A DNA stretch of 5,650 bases from Synechococcus sp. UW140 (GTDB lineage Bacteria; Cyanobacteriota; Cyanobacteriia; PCC-6307; Cyanobiaceae). Location: assembly GCA_945878795.1 (NCBI GenBank), contig CAMDWF010000171.1, positions 1 to 5,650 on the forward strand, written 5' to 3'. A program made the translations under genes and the position numbers. The notes beneath the pieces are model-generated. The model was not told where the DNA came from. It worked only from the letters and a program-made list of their open reading frames with translations, and did no database searches. This document shows positions 1-5,584 of this stretch, piece after piece; positions within the stretch are counted from its first letter, which is position 1; every line of letters begins with the position of its first letter.

Positions 1-1595
1 GCCGTGAAGCTGGGAATCAGGGCGTTGGCCTGCAACGTGGCATAGCCGCGATCAATGATCGTGCCGATGATGCTGGCGTAGGTGGAAGGACGACCGATTC
101 CCTCCTTTTCCAGCATCTTGACCAGGGCAGCTTCGCTGTAGCGGGCCGGGGGTTGGGTCTGGTGACTGAGCGCTTCAACGGAGCGGCAGTCGGGAACGTC
201 ACCGACCTTGAGGGCGGGCAACAAAACCTCTTGGCCCTCTAGTGCGGCATCGGGGTCGTCGCTGCCCTCCACATAGGCCCGGAAAAATCCTGGAAAATCA
301 ATGCGCTTGCCCGTGGCCCGGAAAGTGCTGCCAGCCACCTTCAGATCGATCGCCAGCATGGTCAGGCGGGCATCGGCCATCTGGGAGGCCACGGTGCGCT
401 TCCAGATGAGTTCGTAGAGCGCCAGATCCCTGCCCTCAAGACCGGTCTCCGCAGGGGTGCGGAACACCTCCCCCGCAGGCCGAATGGCTTCGTGGGCCTC
501 CTGGGCATTGCGGGATTTGGTGGTGAACTGGCGAGGGGCCGGGCTGAGGTAGTCCTGGCCATAACGCTCAGCCACACAACTGCGGGCCGCCTTGATGGCC
601 TGCTCGGAGAGATTCACCGAGTCGGTACGCATGTAGGTGATGAAGCCCCGCTCATAGAGAGCCTGGGCGGTGCGCATGGTGTCCCGGGCCGAGAGACGCA
701 GCTTGCGATTCGCCTCCTGTTGCAGGGTGCTGGTGGTGAAGGGAGCCACGGGCTTGCGCACGGTGGGTTTTGCCTCGACCGCCGCCACCTGCCAACGGCC
801 GACGCTGGCGGCTTGCTGCAGAGCGCGGGCTTCGGCCTCCGCCAATAACTTCACCTTGCTGCCGGCCTTGATCGCCCCGGTGCTCTCGTCGAAGTCGGAG
901 CCATTGGCAATGCGCTCGCCCCCTAGGTGACTCAACTTGGCTTCGAAAGGAACCTGCCCGTGGACCAGGCTGGCCTTGAGGTCCCAGTAGGTGCCACTGC
1001 GAAAGGCGCGGCGCGCCCGCTCCCTTTCAACCAACAGGCGCACCGAAACCGACTGAACCCGGCCCGCCGAGAGTCCCCAGGCCACCTTCTTCCAGAGCAG
1101 GGGCGAGAGGGAATAACCGACGAGTCGGTCCAAGATGCGACGGGTTTCCTGGGCATGCACAAGCTCCATATCGAGCTCACGCGGGTTTTCCAGGGCCTGG
1201 GAGATGGCTTCCTTGGTGATTTCGTGGAAGACCATCCGTTTGACGGGCACCTTGGGATCCAGCAATTGGGCCAGGTGCCAGCTGATGCTCTCCCCTTCGC
1301 GGTCTTCGTCCGTGGCCAGCAGCAATTTATCCGCCCCCTTGAGGGCATCCTTGAGCTCCTTGACCACCTTTTTTTTATCCTTCGGCACCACGTACAGGGG
1401 CTCGAAGTCCTTGGCTGTGTTGACGCCGAGATTCGCCCACTTCTCTCCCTTGTGGGCCGCAGGGATCTCACTGGCGTTATTGGGCAGATCGCGCACATGG
1501 CCCATCGAGGCCTCTACCCGGAACTCCTTGGGCAGAAAACCGCGAATGGTACGGGCCTTTGTGGGGCTCTCAACGATGACCAGCGTGTGCGCCAC
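1..1595 (-). CDS. topA: DNA topoisomerase I (type IA), N-terminal 531 residues, 3' end outside window
   Basis: Type IA topoisomerase that relaxes negatively supercoiled DNA by cutting one strand through a 5'-phosphotyrosine link. The minus strand is open from the GTG at 1595-1593 to the window edge. The N-terminus reads MAHTLVIVESPTKARTI, the start of the TOPRIM domain with Glu9. The metal-binding DxDxE follows as ATDEDREGE (D96, D98, E100). The catalytic tyrosine is Y321 in GFITYMRTDS, with R323 next to it; the E. coli enzyme has Tyr319 and Arg321. NAQEAHEAIRP (H368) and EGIGRPSTYASII are also intact. An in-frame TAG lies nine codons upstream and no ATG falls between, so GTG is the only normal start. 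Spacing to the purine-rich GAAGGGGAAGG is long (about 14 bases), so the ribosome site is weak. The family is usually 860-900 residues, so about 60% is present; any C-terminal zinc-finger or basic tail lies to the left. It is divergent from ndhB. Confidence 0.97.
   Translation of the reverse strand, partial: MAHTLVIVESPTKARTIRGFLPKEFRVEASMGHVRDLPNNASEIPAAHKGEKWANLGVNTAKDFEPLYVVPKDKKKVVKELKDALKGADKLLLATDEDREGESISWHLAQLLDPKVPVKRMVFHEITKEAISQALENPRELDMELVHAQETRRILDRLVGYSLSPLLWKKVAWGLSAGRVQSVSVRLLVERERARRAFRSGTYWDLKASLVHGQVPFEAKLSHLGGERIANGSDFDESTGAIKAGSKVKLLAEAEARALQQAASVGRWQVAAVEAKPTVRKPVAPFTTSTLQQEANRKLRLSARDTMRTAQALYERGFITYMRTDSVNLSEQAIKAARSCVAERYGQDYLSPAPRQFTTKSRNAQEAHEAIRPAGEVFRTPAETGLEGRDLALYELIWKRTVASQMADARLTMLAIDLKVAGSTFRATGKRIDFPGFFRAYVEGSDDPDAALEGQEVLLPALKVGDVPDCRSVEALSHQTQPPARYSEAALVKMLEKEGIGRPSTYASIIGTIIDRGYATLQANALIPSFT
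1369..1376 (-). other. Run of eight A on the topA coding strand, containing A AAA AAG
   Basis: On the minus strand topA reads GAT AAA AAA AAG at residues 73-76 (Asp-Lys-Lys-Lys). The heptamer A AAA AAG sits in the zero frame, the arrangement used for programmed -1 slippage in E. coli dnaX. A -1 shift here would add 13 codons before a TAA, giving a product of about 89 residues without catalytic residues. The Lys-rich stretch is expected in TopA, so the run may simply reflect coding. Nothing visible shows that slippage occurs. Confidence 0.4.
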
Positions 1596-1670
1596 AGACA
1601 GGCTGTAAACCTTCCCCTTCTATATCGCATCCCAGGCCGGTCCGTTGGGCAGTGCCCTCTGGAGCGCCGC

Positions 1671-1676
1671 TACACT
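1671..1676 (+). promoter_or_regulatory. Candidate -10 box (TACACT) for ndhB
   Basis: TACACT matches TATAAT at four of six positions, in the context GCCGCTACACTCCCG. The sequence at -35 spacing (GGCAGT, 1648-1653) is poor. If used, transcription would begin near 1683. That would exclude the upstream TTG at 1645 as the ndhB start and leave GTG 1702, GTG 1711 or ATG 1762. Assigned by pattern only. Confidence 0.4.
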
Positions 1677-1731
1677 CCCGCCTGTCAAGCAGTTTTCCGC
1701 CGTGGCAGATGTGATCCTCGCCGCCCTTACG

Positions 1732-1739
1732 GCGATCGC
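1732..1739. repeat. HIP1 octamer GCGATCGC, copy 1
   Basis: Perfect copy of the highly iterated palindrome HIP1, extended to GGCGATCGCC at 1731-1740. HIP1 is greatly over-represented in many cyanobacterial genomes. This copy lies upstream of, or within, the alanine-rich leader of ndhB, depending on the start chosen. Confidence 0.85.
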
Positions 1740-1761
1740 CGCACCGGCCGCCGCCACAGCG

Positions 1762-3357
1762 ATGCTGTCCACCATTCCGGCTGCCGCCAACACGGCAAGC
1801 GCCGCCACAGATGCGATCGCTGCCGGTCTGAGCACCGGCTCGATCTCGCTCCAGCTCAATGCTGGGGCGATTGCACCCGAGGGAGCCATCCTGATCGCCC
1901 TTCTAGCCTGCTTGGTCGTGGATTTAGCCGGCGAAAAAACGGCCAGTCGCTGGGTGCCGCCCATTTGTTACGGGGGGCTTGTGGCTTCCCTCCTCCTGCT
2001 GGCGACCCAATGGAATGGCCCGATTGAGCCCTCGTTTCTGGGGTCCTTCCTGGCGGACAACCTCTCGATCGCCTTCCGGGCGGTGGTTGCCTGCTCAACG
2101 CTGATCACCCTGCTTTTGAGCTGGCGCTACGTGGAGCGCAGCGGCACACCTCTGGGGGAATACGCGGCGATTCTGCTGTCGGCCACCCTGGGGGCGATGA
2201 TCCTTTGCGGCGCAACCGATCTGGTAAGCATCTTCATATCCCTGGAAACCCTTTCGGTGTCCAGTTATCTACTTTCTGGCTACATGAAGCGCGATGCACG
2301 CAGCTCTGAAGCCGCCCTCAAATATCTGCTCGTAGGCTCTGCTGCCGCCGCAGTATTTCTCTACGGTGCCTCCCTCCTTTACGGCCTAAGCGGGGGGCAA
2401 ACCTCCCTGGAGGGAATCTCGCTTGCCCTACAAAGCAGCGCTAAACCGATCACGGCCCTTTCCCTGGTATTCGTGCTGGCCACCGTGGCCTTCAAAATCG
2501 CCGCCGTGCCCTTCCACCAATGGACTCCTGATGTTTATGAGGGCTCACCCACACCTGTTGTGGCTTTCCTTTCGGTGGGTTCAAAAGCGGCCGGTTTCGC
2601 CCTGGCCCTAAGAATTTTGGTGGGCTGCTTTGAGAGTTTTGATGCCCAGTGGAAATTCTTGTTCACTGTATTGGCCCTGCTCAGCATGGTTCTAGGCAAC
2701 GTTGTTGCCCTGGCGCAGACATCGATGAAACGCATGCTCGCCTACAGCTCCATTGGTCAAGCTGGCTTCGTGATGATCGGCCTGGTCTGTGGTACTGAAG
2801 ACGGCTTTGCCGCCATGGTGCTTTATATGGCGGCTTATCTGTTCATGAATCTCGGTGCCTTCGCCTGCATAATTCTGTTTTCGTTGCGTACCGGCAGTGA
2901 TCGAATCGCTGATTTCGCAGGTTTGTATCAAAAAGACCCCCTTATTACCCTTGGCCTGAGCCTTTGCCTTCTTTCCTTGGGTGGCATTCCACCGATGATT
3001 GGCTTCTTTGCAAAAATATACCTTTTCTTCGCCGGCTGGGCTGATCACCAATACCTCCTTGTCATCGTAGGCCTGATCACATCTGTCGTTTCTATTTATT
3101 ATTATATTTCTGTCATCAAGATGATGGTAGTCAAAGAACCCCAGGAAGCCTCCGACGTGGTTAAGGCTTACCCGCCAATCCTCTGGAATCTTTCGGGGAT
3201 GCAATCCTTGCGGGCCGCCCTTATAGCTTGTGTTCTAGTCACAGCTGTTGGCGGGGTGCTTTCCAGTCCCCTGTTTGAGTGGGCTAACGCAGCCGTGAGT
3301 GGAACTCCCATTCTGCAACGGGCTATTGCCGCCCTCCCCGCGGCAGGTCTGGGTTGA
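1762..3357 (+). CDS. ndhB: NAD(P)H-quinone oxidoreductase subunit 2 (NDH-1 subunit NdhB, NuoN-like)
   Basis: Membrane-arm, antiporter-like subunit of cyanobacterial NDH-1. The complex sits in the thylakoid membrane, takes electrons from ferredoxin to plastoquinone and pumps protons in respiration, cyclic electron flow and CO2 uptake. From ATG 1762 the product has 531 residues with about 14 hydrophobic helices. The channel residues expected from E. coli NuoN are visible: Glu162 in FISLETLSVSSYLL, Lys245 in AFKIAAVPFHQWTPD, Lys275 in SVGSKAAGFAL and Lys418 in GFFAKIYLF. TSMKRMLAYSSIGQAGF and ALKYLLVG are family hallmarks. Conserved sequence begins near residue 30 (LQLNAGAIAPEG); what precedes it is alanine/serine-rich and variable. 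The frame stays open to TTG 1645, and GTG 1702 (551 aa) or 1711 (548 aa) are possible starts. ATG 1762 was chosen because it is the only ATG there and gives a length near the family's roughly 520-530. No start has a clear Shine-Dalgarno. Function is very secure; the start is not. Confidence 0.96.
   Translation: MLSTIPAAANTASAATDAIAAGLSTGSISLQLNAGAIAPEGAILIALLACLVVDLAGEKTASRWVPPICYGGLVASLLLLATQWNGPIEPSFLGSFLADNLSIAFRAVVACSTLITLLLSWRYVERSGTPLGEYAAILLSATLGAMILCGATDLVSIFISLETLSVSSYLLSGYMKRDARSSEAALKYLLVGSAAAAVFLYGASLLYGLSGGQTSLEGISLALQSSAKPITALSLVFVLATVAFKIAAVPFHQWTPDVYEGSPTPVVAFLSVGSKAAGFALALRILVGCFESFDAQWKFLFTVLALLSMVLGNVVALAQTSMKRMLAYSSIGQAGFVMIGLVCGTEDGFAAMVLYMAAYLFMNLGAFACIILFSLRTGSDRIADFAGLYQKDPLITLGLSLCLLSLGGIPPMIGFFAKIYLFFAGWADHQYLLVIVGLITSVVSIYYYISVIKMMVVKEPQEASDVVKAYPPILWNLSGMQSLRAALIACVLVTAVGGVLSSPLFEWANAAVSGTPILQRAIAALPAAGLG
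1813..1820. repeat. HIP1 octamer GCGATCGC, copy 2
   Basis: Second perfect HIP1 site, 81 bases after the first and inside ndhB's variable leader, before the conserved LQLNAGAIAPEG. No other perfect GCGATCGC was found in the window by eye. Confidence 0.85.
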
Positions 3358-3403
3358 ACCCATCCCCCCCTACCCTGCCTGCCTGGTTGAATGCCCCGGG
3401 TCC

Positions 3404-3408
3404 AGGAG
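3404..3408 (+). promoter_or_regulatory. Shine-Dalgarno AGGAG that fixes the ABC ATPase start
   Basis: AGGAG is followed by eight bases and then GTG at 3417, an ideal spacing. The frame is also open from TTG 3354, which overlaps the ndhB TGA as TTGA, and from TTG 3387. Those starts would add a proline-rich leader unlike the family and have no comparable ribosome site. The sequence therefore favours GTG 3417. Confidence 0.7.
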
Positions 3409-3416
3409 CGCCCCCG

Positions 3417-4079
3417 GTGGCGGAGCTGATTCATGTCAACAAGATTTACGGCAGCGGCGACACCACCGTTCATGCCCTCAACGATGTTTGCCTGGCGGTA
3501 AACAACGGTGATTATCTCGCCGTGATGGGAGCCTCTGGATCGGGCAAGAGCACTGCCATGAACATTCTTGGCTGCCTGGACATGCCCACCAGCGGCAGCT
3601 ACAACCTCAATGGGGTGCCGGTCGAAACTCTCAGTGATGACGAGTTAGCCGATCTTCGCAACCAAAAACTCGGGTTTGTCTTCCAGCAATTCCATTTGCT
3701 GCCCCAATTGACGGCCATGGAAAACGTGATGCTGCCGATGATCTATGCAGGCGTTCCTGCCGAGCAAAGACGCCAGCGCGCCAAACTCGCCCTTGAAAAA
3801 GTTGGCTTGGCCCACCGCCTGGACAATCGGCCTAATCAACTATCAGGTGGCCAGCAACAGCGGGTTGCCGTAGCCAGATCCATCATCAACGGGCCCTCGC
3901 TGCTCCTGGCCGACGAACCCACCGGAGCCCTCGATTCGAGCACCACAGAAGAAGTGCTCGCCATCTTTGATGACCTCAATGCCCAGGGAATGACGATTTT
4001 GTTGGTGACCCACGAGCAGGAGGTGGGGGAACGGGCCCAGCGGATCATCCACTTTCGCGACGGACGGATCGCCCACTGA
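3417..4079 (+). CDS. ABC transporter ATP-binding protein, MacB/LolD type, free-standing
   Basis: Cytoplasmic ATPase that drives a membrane partner, of the branch that includes MacB, LolD, DevA and FtsE. The 220-residue product is a complete nucleotide-binding domain: Walker A GASGSGKST (38-46), Q-loop VFQQFHLLPQ (Q90), signature LSGGQQQR (142-149), Walker B LLLADE (162-167, catalytic E167), D-loop ALDS (171-174) and switch histidine H199 in VTHE. GASGSGKSTAMNILGCLD and VMLPMIYAG are very like the MacB ATPase domain. There is no fused membrane part, so the partner permease and any adaptor must be encoded elsewhere. DevBCA-type or lipoprotein/peptide export is a reasonable guess; the substrate cannot be read from this sequence. 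It lies 59 bases after ndhB on the same strand with no visible terminator between, so co-transcription is likely. GTG 3417 was chosen for its AGGAG and fit to the family N-terminus (VAELIHVNKIYGSG); TTG 3354 would give 241 residues. Confidence 0.92.
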   Translation: MAELIHVNKIYGSGDTTVHALNDVCLAVNNGDYLAVMGASGSGKSTAMNILGCLDMPTSGSYNLNGVPVETLSDDELADLRNQKLGFVFQQFHLLPQLTAMENVMLPMIYAGVPAEQRRQRAKLALEKVGLAHRLDNRPNQLSGGQQQRVAVARSIINGPSLLLADEPTGALDSSTTEEVLAIFDDLNAQGMTILLVTHEQEVGERAQRIIHFRDGRIAH

Positions 4080-4084
4080 ACATC

Positions 4085-4118
4085 GCCAGGCTGTTCGGCG
4101 CAATCCCTGGCCGGCCAG
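4085..4118. terminator. Inverted repeats between convergent genes, possible weak bidirectional terminator
   Basis: The 48-base gap between the ATPase stop and the peptidase stop holds a perfect 12-base palindrome, CTGGCCGGCCAG (4107-4118). GCCAGG (4085-4090) can also pair with CCTGGC (4106-4111) around a 15-base loop, so the two structures compete. No T-run follows on either strand, so this is not a classical intrinsic terminator. Its position between two gene ends is the main support. Confidence 0.4.
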
Positions 4119-4127
4119 CTCTTGAGA

Positions 4128-5480
4128 TCAGCCCTTAGGTTCCTTGCTTGCACCTACCGAAGGGGTGGCCACCACGGGGCGACGGATCACGCCAGCTTCG
4201 ATAGCTGGTTTGGAGGCGAATCGGGGGCGCTCAAGAGTTTGCAGAAGTTCACCCATCAGCAAGGCCACCGCATCACCTGCAGGTGCAGAGGAGCCAGTGG
4301 AACTATTGGCAGTGAAACCACCGGAACCTCCCGGCAGCGCCAGGCCCGCTAACCGGGCAAGCAAGGGAGATCCACCGGGATCGAGATCGCCAGGATCAAT
4401 CGCCACCCAACCCCCATCCTGGGGAATACGCATTTCAAAATGCAGATGGGGACCCGTACTCAAGCCGGTGCTACCCACCCGTCCAATCACTTCCCCCTGG
4501 CTCACCCGCGCCCCCTCCTTGACGTAAAGCTCGGAAAGGTGGCCGTAAAGGGTGCGACGCTGAACTCCCCCATGCTCGATTTCAATCGCCAGGCCATAGC
4601 CACCCGCTGGCCCACTGCTGACGACCGTGCCAGCCAGGACCGCCACCACGGGAGTGCCTTCGGGGGCGGCCAGATCGCGACCGCTGTGCATGATCCAGTT
4701 GCCCAGCAACGGATGTAAGCGCCAGCCAAAATTGCTGGTGGTGACCGCTGAACCAATCAAGGGAAACAGGGGCCGGGCATTGCCATTGCCTCCAATCGGA
4801 CCCGGCCGGGGCGTGACCCGGAAGACATCGGTGAGCCGGAAGCTGCCCCCTGCACCCGAGAGCAACGCCGAGACCGGGACTGAAATAGGTGGTAAGGGAG
4901 CCGCTTCAACCGCCGAGCGTGGCGCCCCTTCGCCGCCGCCCCATGGTCGGTAGCCACCTCCTGCCTGGGATTCCCCCAGGAAGGCCGGCGATCCGCCGTC
5001 CCTGGGTCGGAATTGAACAGCAGCTCGACCGCCACACTCCCGGGCGCTGAAGGCTCCGCTGCTGCAACCCTCCTCCCGGGCCGAGGGGGTGAGGGGTCGG
5101 GCCAGGCCATCGTGGACCCGGATCTGGACTTCGCGGGGGGTGATGATCCGATCGCGTACCAAGGCATCGAGACTGCGATCAAACCGGCGGGGAGCCTCCG
5201 GCGGCCAATCCTGTGGACTCGCGCGCATCGGTTCCTGCGCCCGCATGGATTCCGGGGTCGGCTGCGCCGGAACCGGCCGCGCCGGCATCGCCCCCCCGCC
5301 GGAGACAGGCGCCAAGGGTGCAGGGGCAGCGCCCTGGGAAGCGGGCACCGCCACTGGCGCCTCCAGAGAGCCAGGAGGCACAATCGTTTCCTGCTGGGCC
5401 TGGACCAAAGGAATGCTGGCCAAAGGCAGCATCCCCAGGGCGGTCAGGGCCAGCAAGAGATGGTTAGGCCGGGGAGCCAT
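4128..5480 (-). CDS. Secreted M23/LytM-family zinc metallopeptidase (peptidoglycan endopeptidase)
   Basis: A 450-residue predicted periplasmic hydrolase that would cut peptidoglycan cross-links during wall growth or division. Residues 1-28 form a Sec signal peptide: positive MAPRPNH, a hydrophobic core, and probable cleavage after VQA before QQE. A proline/alanine-rich linker follows (about 36-97). Next is a small region, RFDRSLDALVRDRIITPREV (100-119), and a Cys139/Cys149 pair that could form a disulfide. The M23 domain spans about 248-365. All expected active-site residues are present: zinc ligands H265 and D269 (HSGRD) and H347, plus H314 (LYGHLS) and H345 (PHLHFEMR). It should therefore be catalytic, not a degenerate EnvC/NlpD-type activator. 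The glycine/serine/alanine-rich tail (about 370-450) has no recognised domain. ATG 5480 is followed directly by the signal peptide; the frame is open to a TGA near 5576 but has no upstream ATG, GTG or TTG. The ribosome site is weak, with a pyrimidine-rich leader. It is convergent with the ABC ATPase. Confidence 0.93.
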   Translation of the reverse strand: MAPRPNHLLLALTALGMLPLASIPLVQAQQETIVPPGSLEAPVAVPASQGAAPAPLAPVSGGGAMPARPVPAQPTPESMRAQEPMRASPQDWPPEAPRRFDRSLDALVRDRIITPREVQIRVHDGLARPLTPSAREEGCSSGAFSARECGGRAAVQFRPRDGGSPAFLGESQAGGGYRPWGGGEGAPRSAVEAAPLPPISVPVSALLSGAGGSFRLTDVFRVTPRPGPIGGNGNARPLFPLIGSAVTTSNFGWRLHPLLGNWIMHSGRDLAAPEGTPVVAVLAGTVVSSGPAGGYGLAIEIEHGGVQRRTLYGHLSELYVKEGARVSQGEVIGRVGSTGLSTGPHLHFEMRIPQDGGWVAIDPGDLDPGGSPLLARLAGLALPGGSGGFTANSSTGSSAPAGDAVALLMGELLQTLERPRFASKPAIEAGVIRRPVVATPSVGASKEPKG

Positions 5481-5533
5481 AGGGGAGGTGGGGACAGCAA
5501 TCCCTGCAAAGCCGAGCCAATCTAGGGGCCCGT

Positions 5534-5558
5534 CCCCAGGGGAGCCCCGCCCCTGGGG
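5534..5558. repeat. Perfect 9-bp GC-rich inverted repeat with 7-base loop
   Basis: CCCCAGGGG (5534-5542) and CCCCTGGGG (5550-5558) are exact reverse complements separated by AGCCCCG. Each arm is also nearly self-complementary, so other pairings exist. RNA from either strand could form a very stable hairpin. It is not followed by a T-run on either strand. It could be a leader hairpin, a regulator-binding dyad, or a terminator remnant. Confidence 0.65.
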
Positions 5559-5573
5559 GGAGGGGGGGCAGGG
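5555..5573 (+). other. G-rich tract, possible G-quadruplex
   Basis: Plus-strand runs of six G, seven G and three G are separated by A and CA. Using one G of the seven as a loop gives four G3 tracts with loops of 1, 1 and 2 bases, which meets the usual quadruplex pattern. It overlaps the right arm of the inverted repeat and ends 11 bases before the putative ATG at 5585. The complementary C-rich strand lies upstream of the peptidase gene. Confidence 0.5.
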
Positions 5574-5584
5574 TCAAAACACCG

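Larger units (their letters stand above)
1596..1761. promoter_or_regulatory. Divergent topA / ndhB intergenic region
   Basis: This region separates the topA start (leftward) from the preferred ndhB ATG (rightward). On the plus strand TACACT at 1671-1676 resembles a -10 box. On the minus strand GATATA, at about 1624-1619, lies just upstream of the topA GTG and could be its -10. Neither has a good -35 at normal spacing. A perfect TTGACA sits on the minus strand at 1688-1683 but has no matching -10 seventeen bases on. The right part may be translated if ndhB starts earlier, at GTG 1702 or 1711. No riboswitch-like structure was recognised. Confidence 0.5.
5481..5584. promoter_or_regulatory. Intergenic region upstream of the M23 peptidase gene
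   Basis: These 104 bases separate the peptidase start (leftward) from a possible rightward gene at 5585. On the minus strand TAGATT (5524-5519) could be a -10 for the peptidase, without a convincing -35. A TTGACC on the same strand (5577-5572) lacks a -10 at normal spacing. The region is dominated by the GC-rich inverted repeat and G tract listed separately. Confidence 0.4.

Noticed and set aside
932..1498. 188-codon minus-strand frame in the topA region
   Set aside because: It is an out-of-frame shadow; the true TopA frame, with DxDxE and Y321, is the other minus-strand frame and is open throughout.
927..2027. 366-codon plus-strand reading frame opposite topA, running into the ndhB 5' end
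   Set aside because: It is antisense to unmistakable TopA coding sequence and has no recognisable family. Long antisense frames are expected opposite GC-rich genes.
2692..3204. 170-codon minus-strand frame opposite ndhB
   Set aside because: Antisense to the most conserved NdhB helices, His/Gln-rich translation with no motif.
3354..3416. TTG start at 3354 overlapping the ndhB stop (TTGA) for the ABC ATPase
   Set aside because: It would add a proline-rich leader absent from the family and has no ribosome site; GTG 3417 has AGGAG at 8-base spacing.
3358..3416. Terminator between ndhB and the ABC ATPase
   Set aside because: No stable hairpin followed by T residues was found, so read-through is assumed.
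3417..4079. Assignment of the ATPase as FtsE
   Set aside because: The Walker A neighbourhood (GASGSGKSTAMNILGCLD), VMLPMIYAG and the rest match MacB/LolD better, and no ftsX follows.
5013..5525. 170-codon plus-strand frame opposite the M23 signal peptide and linker
   Set aside because: Arg/Pro-rich translation typical of antisense to GC-rich DNA; the minus-strand product has a clean signal peptide and active site.
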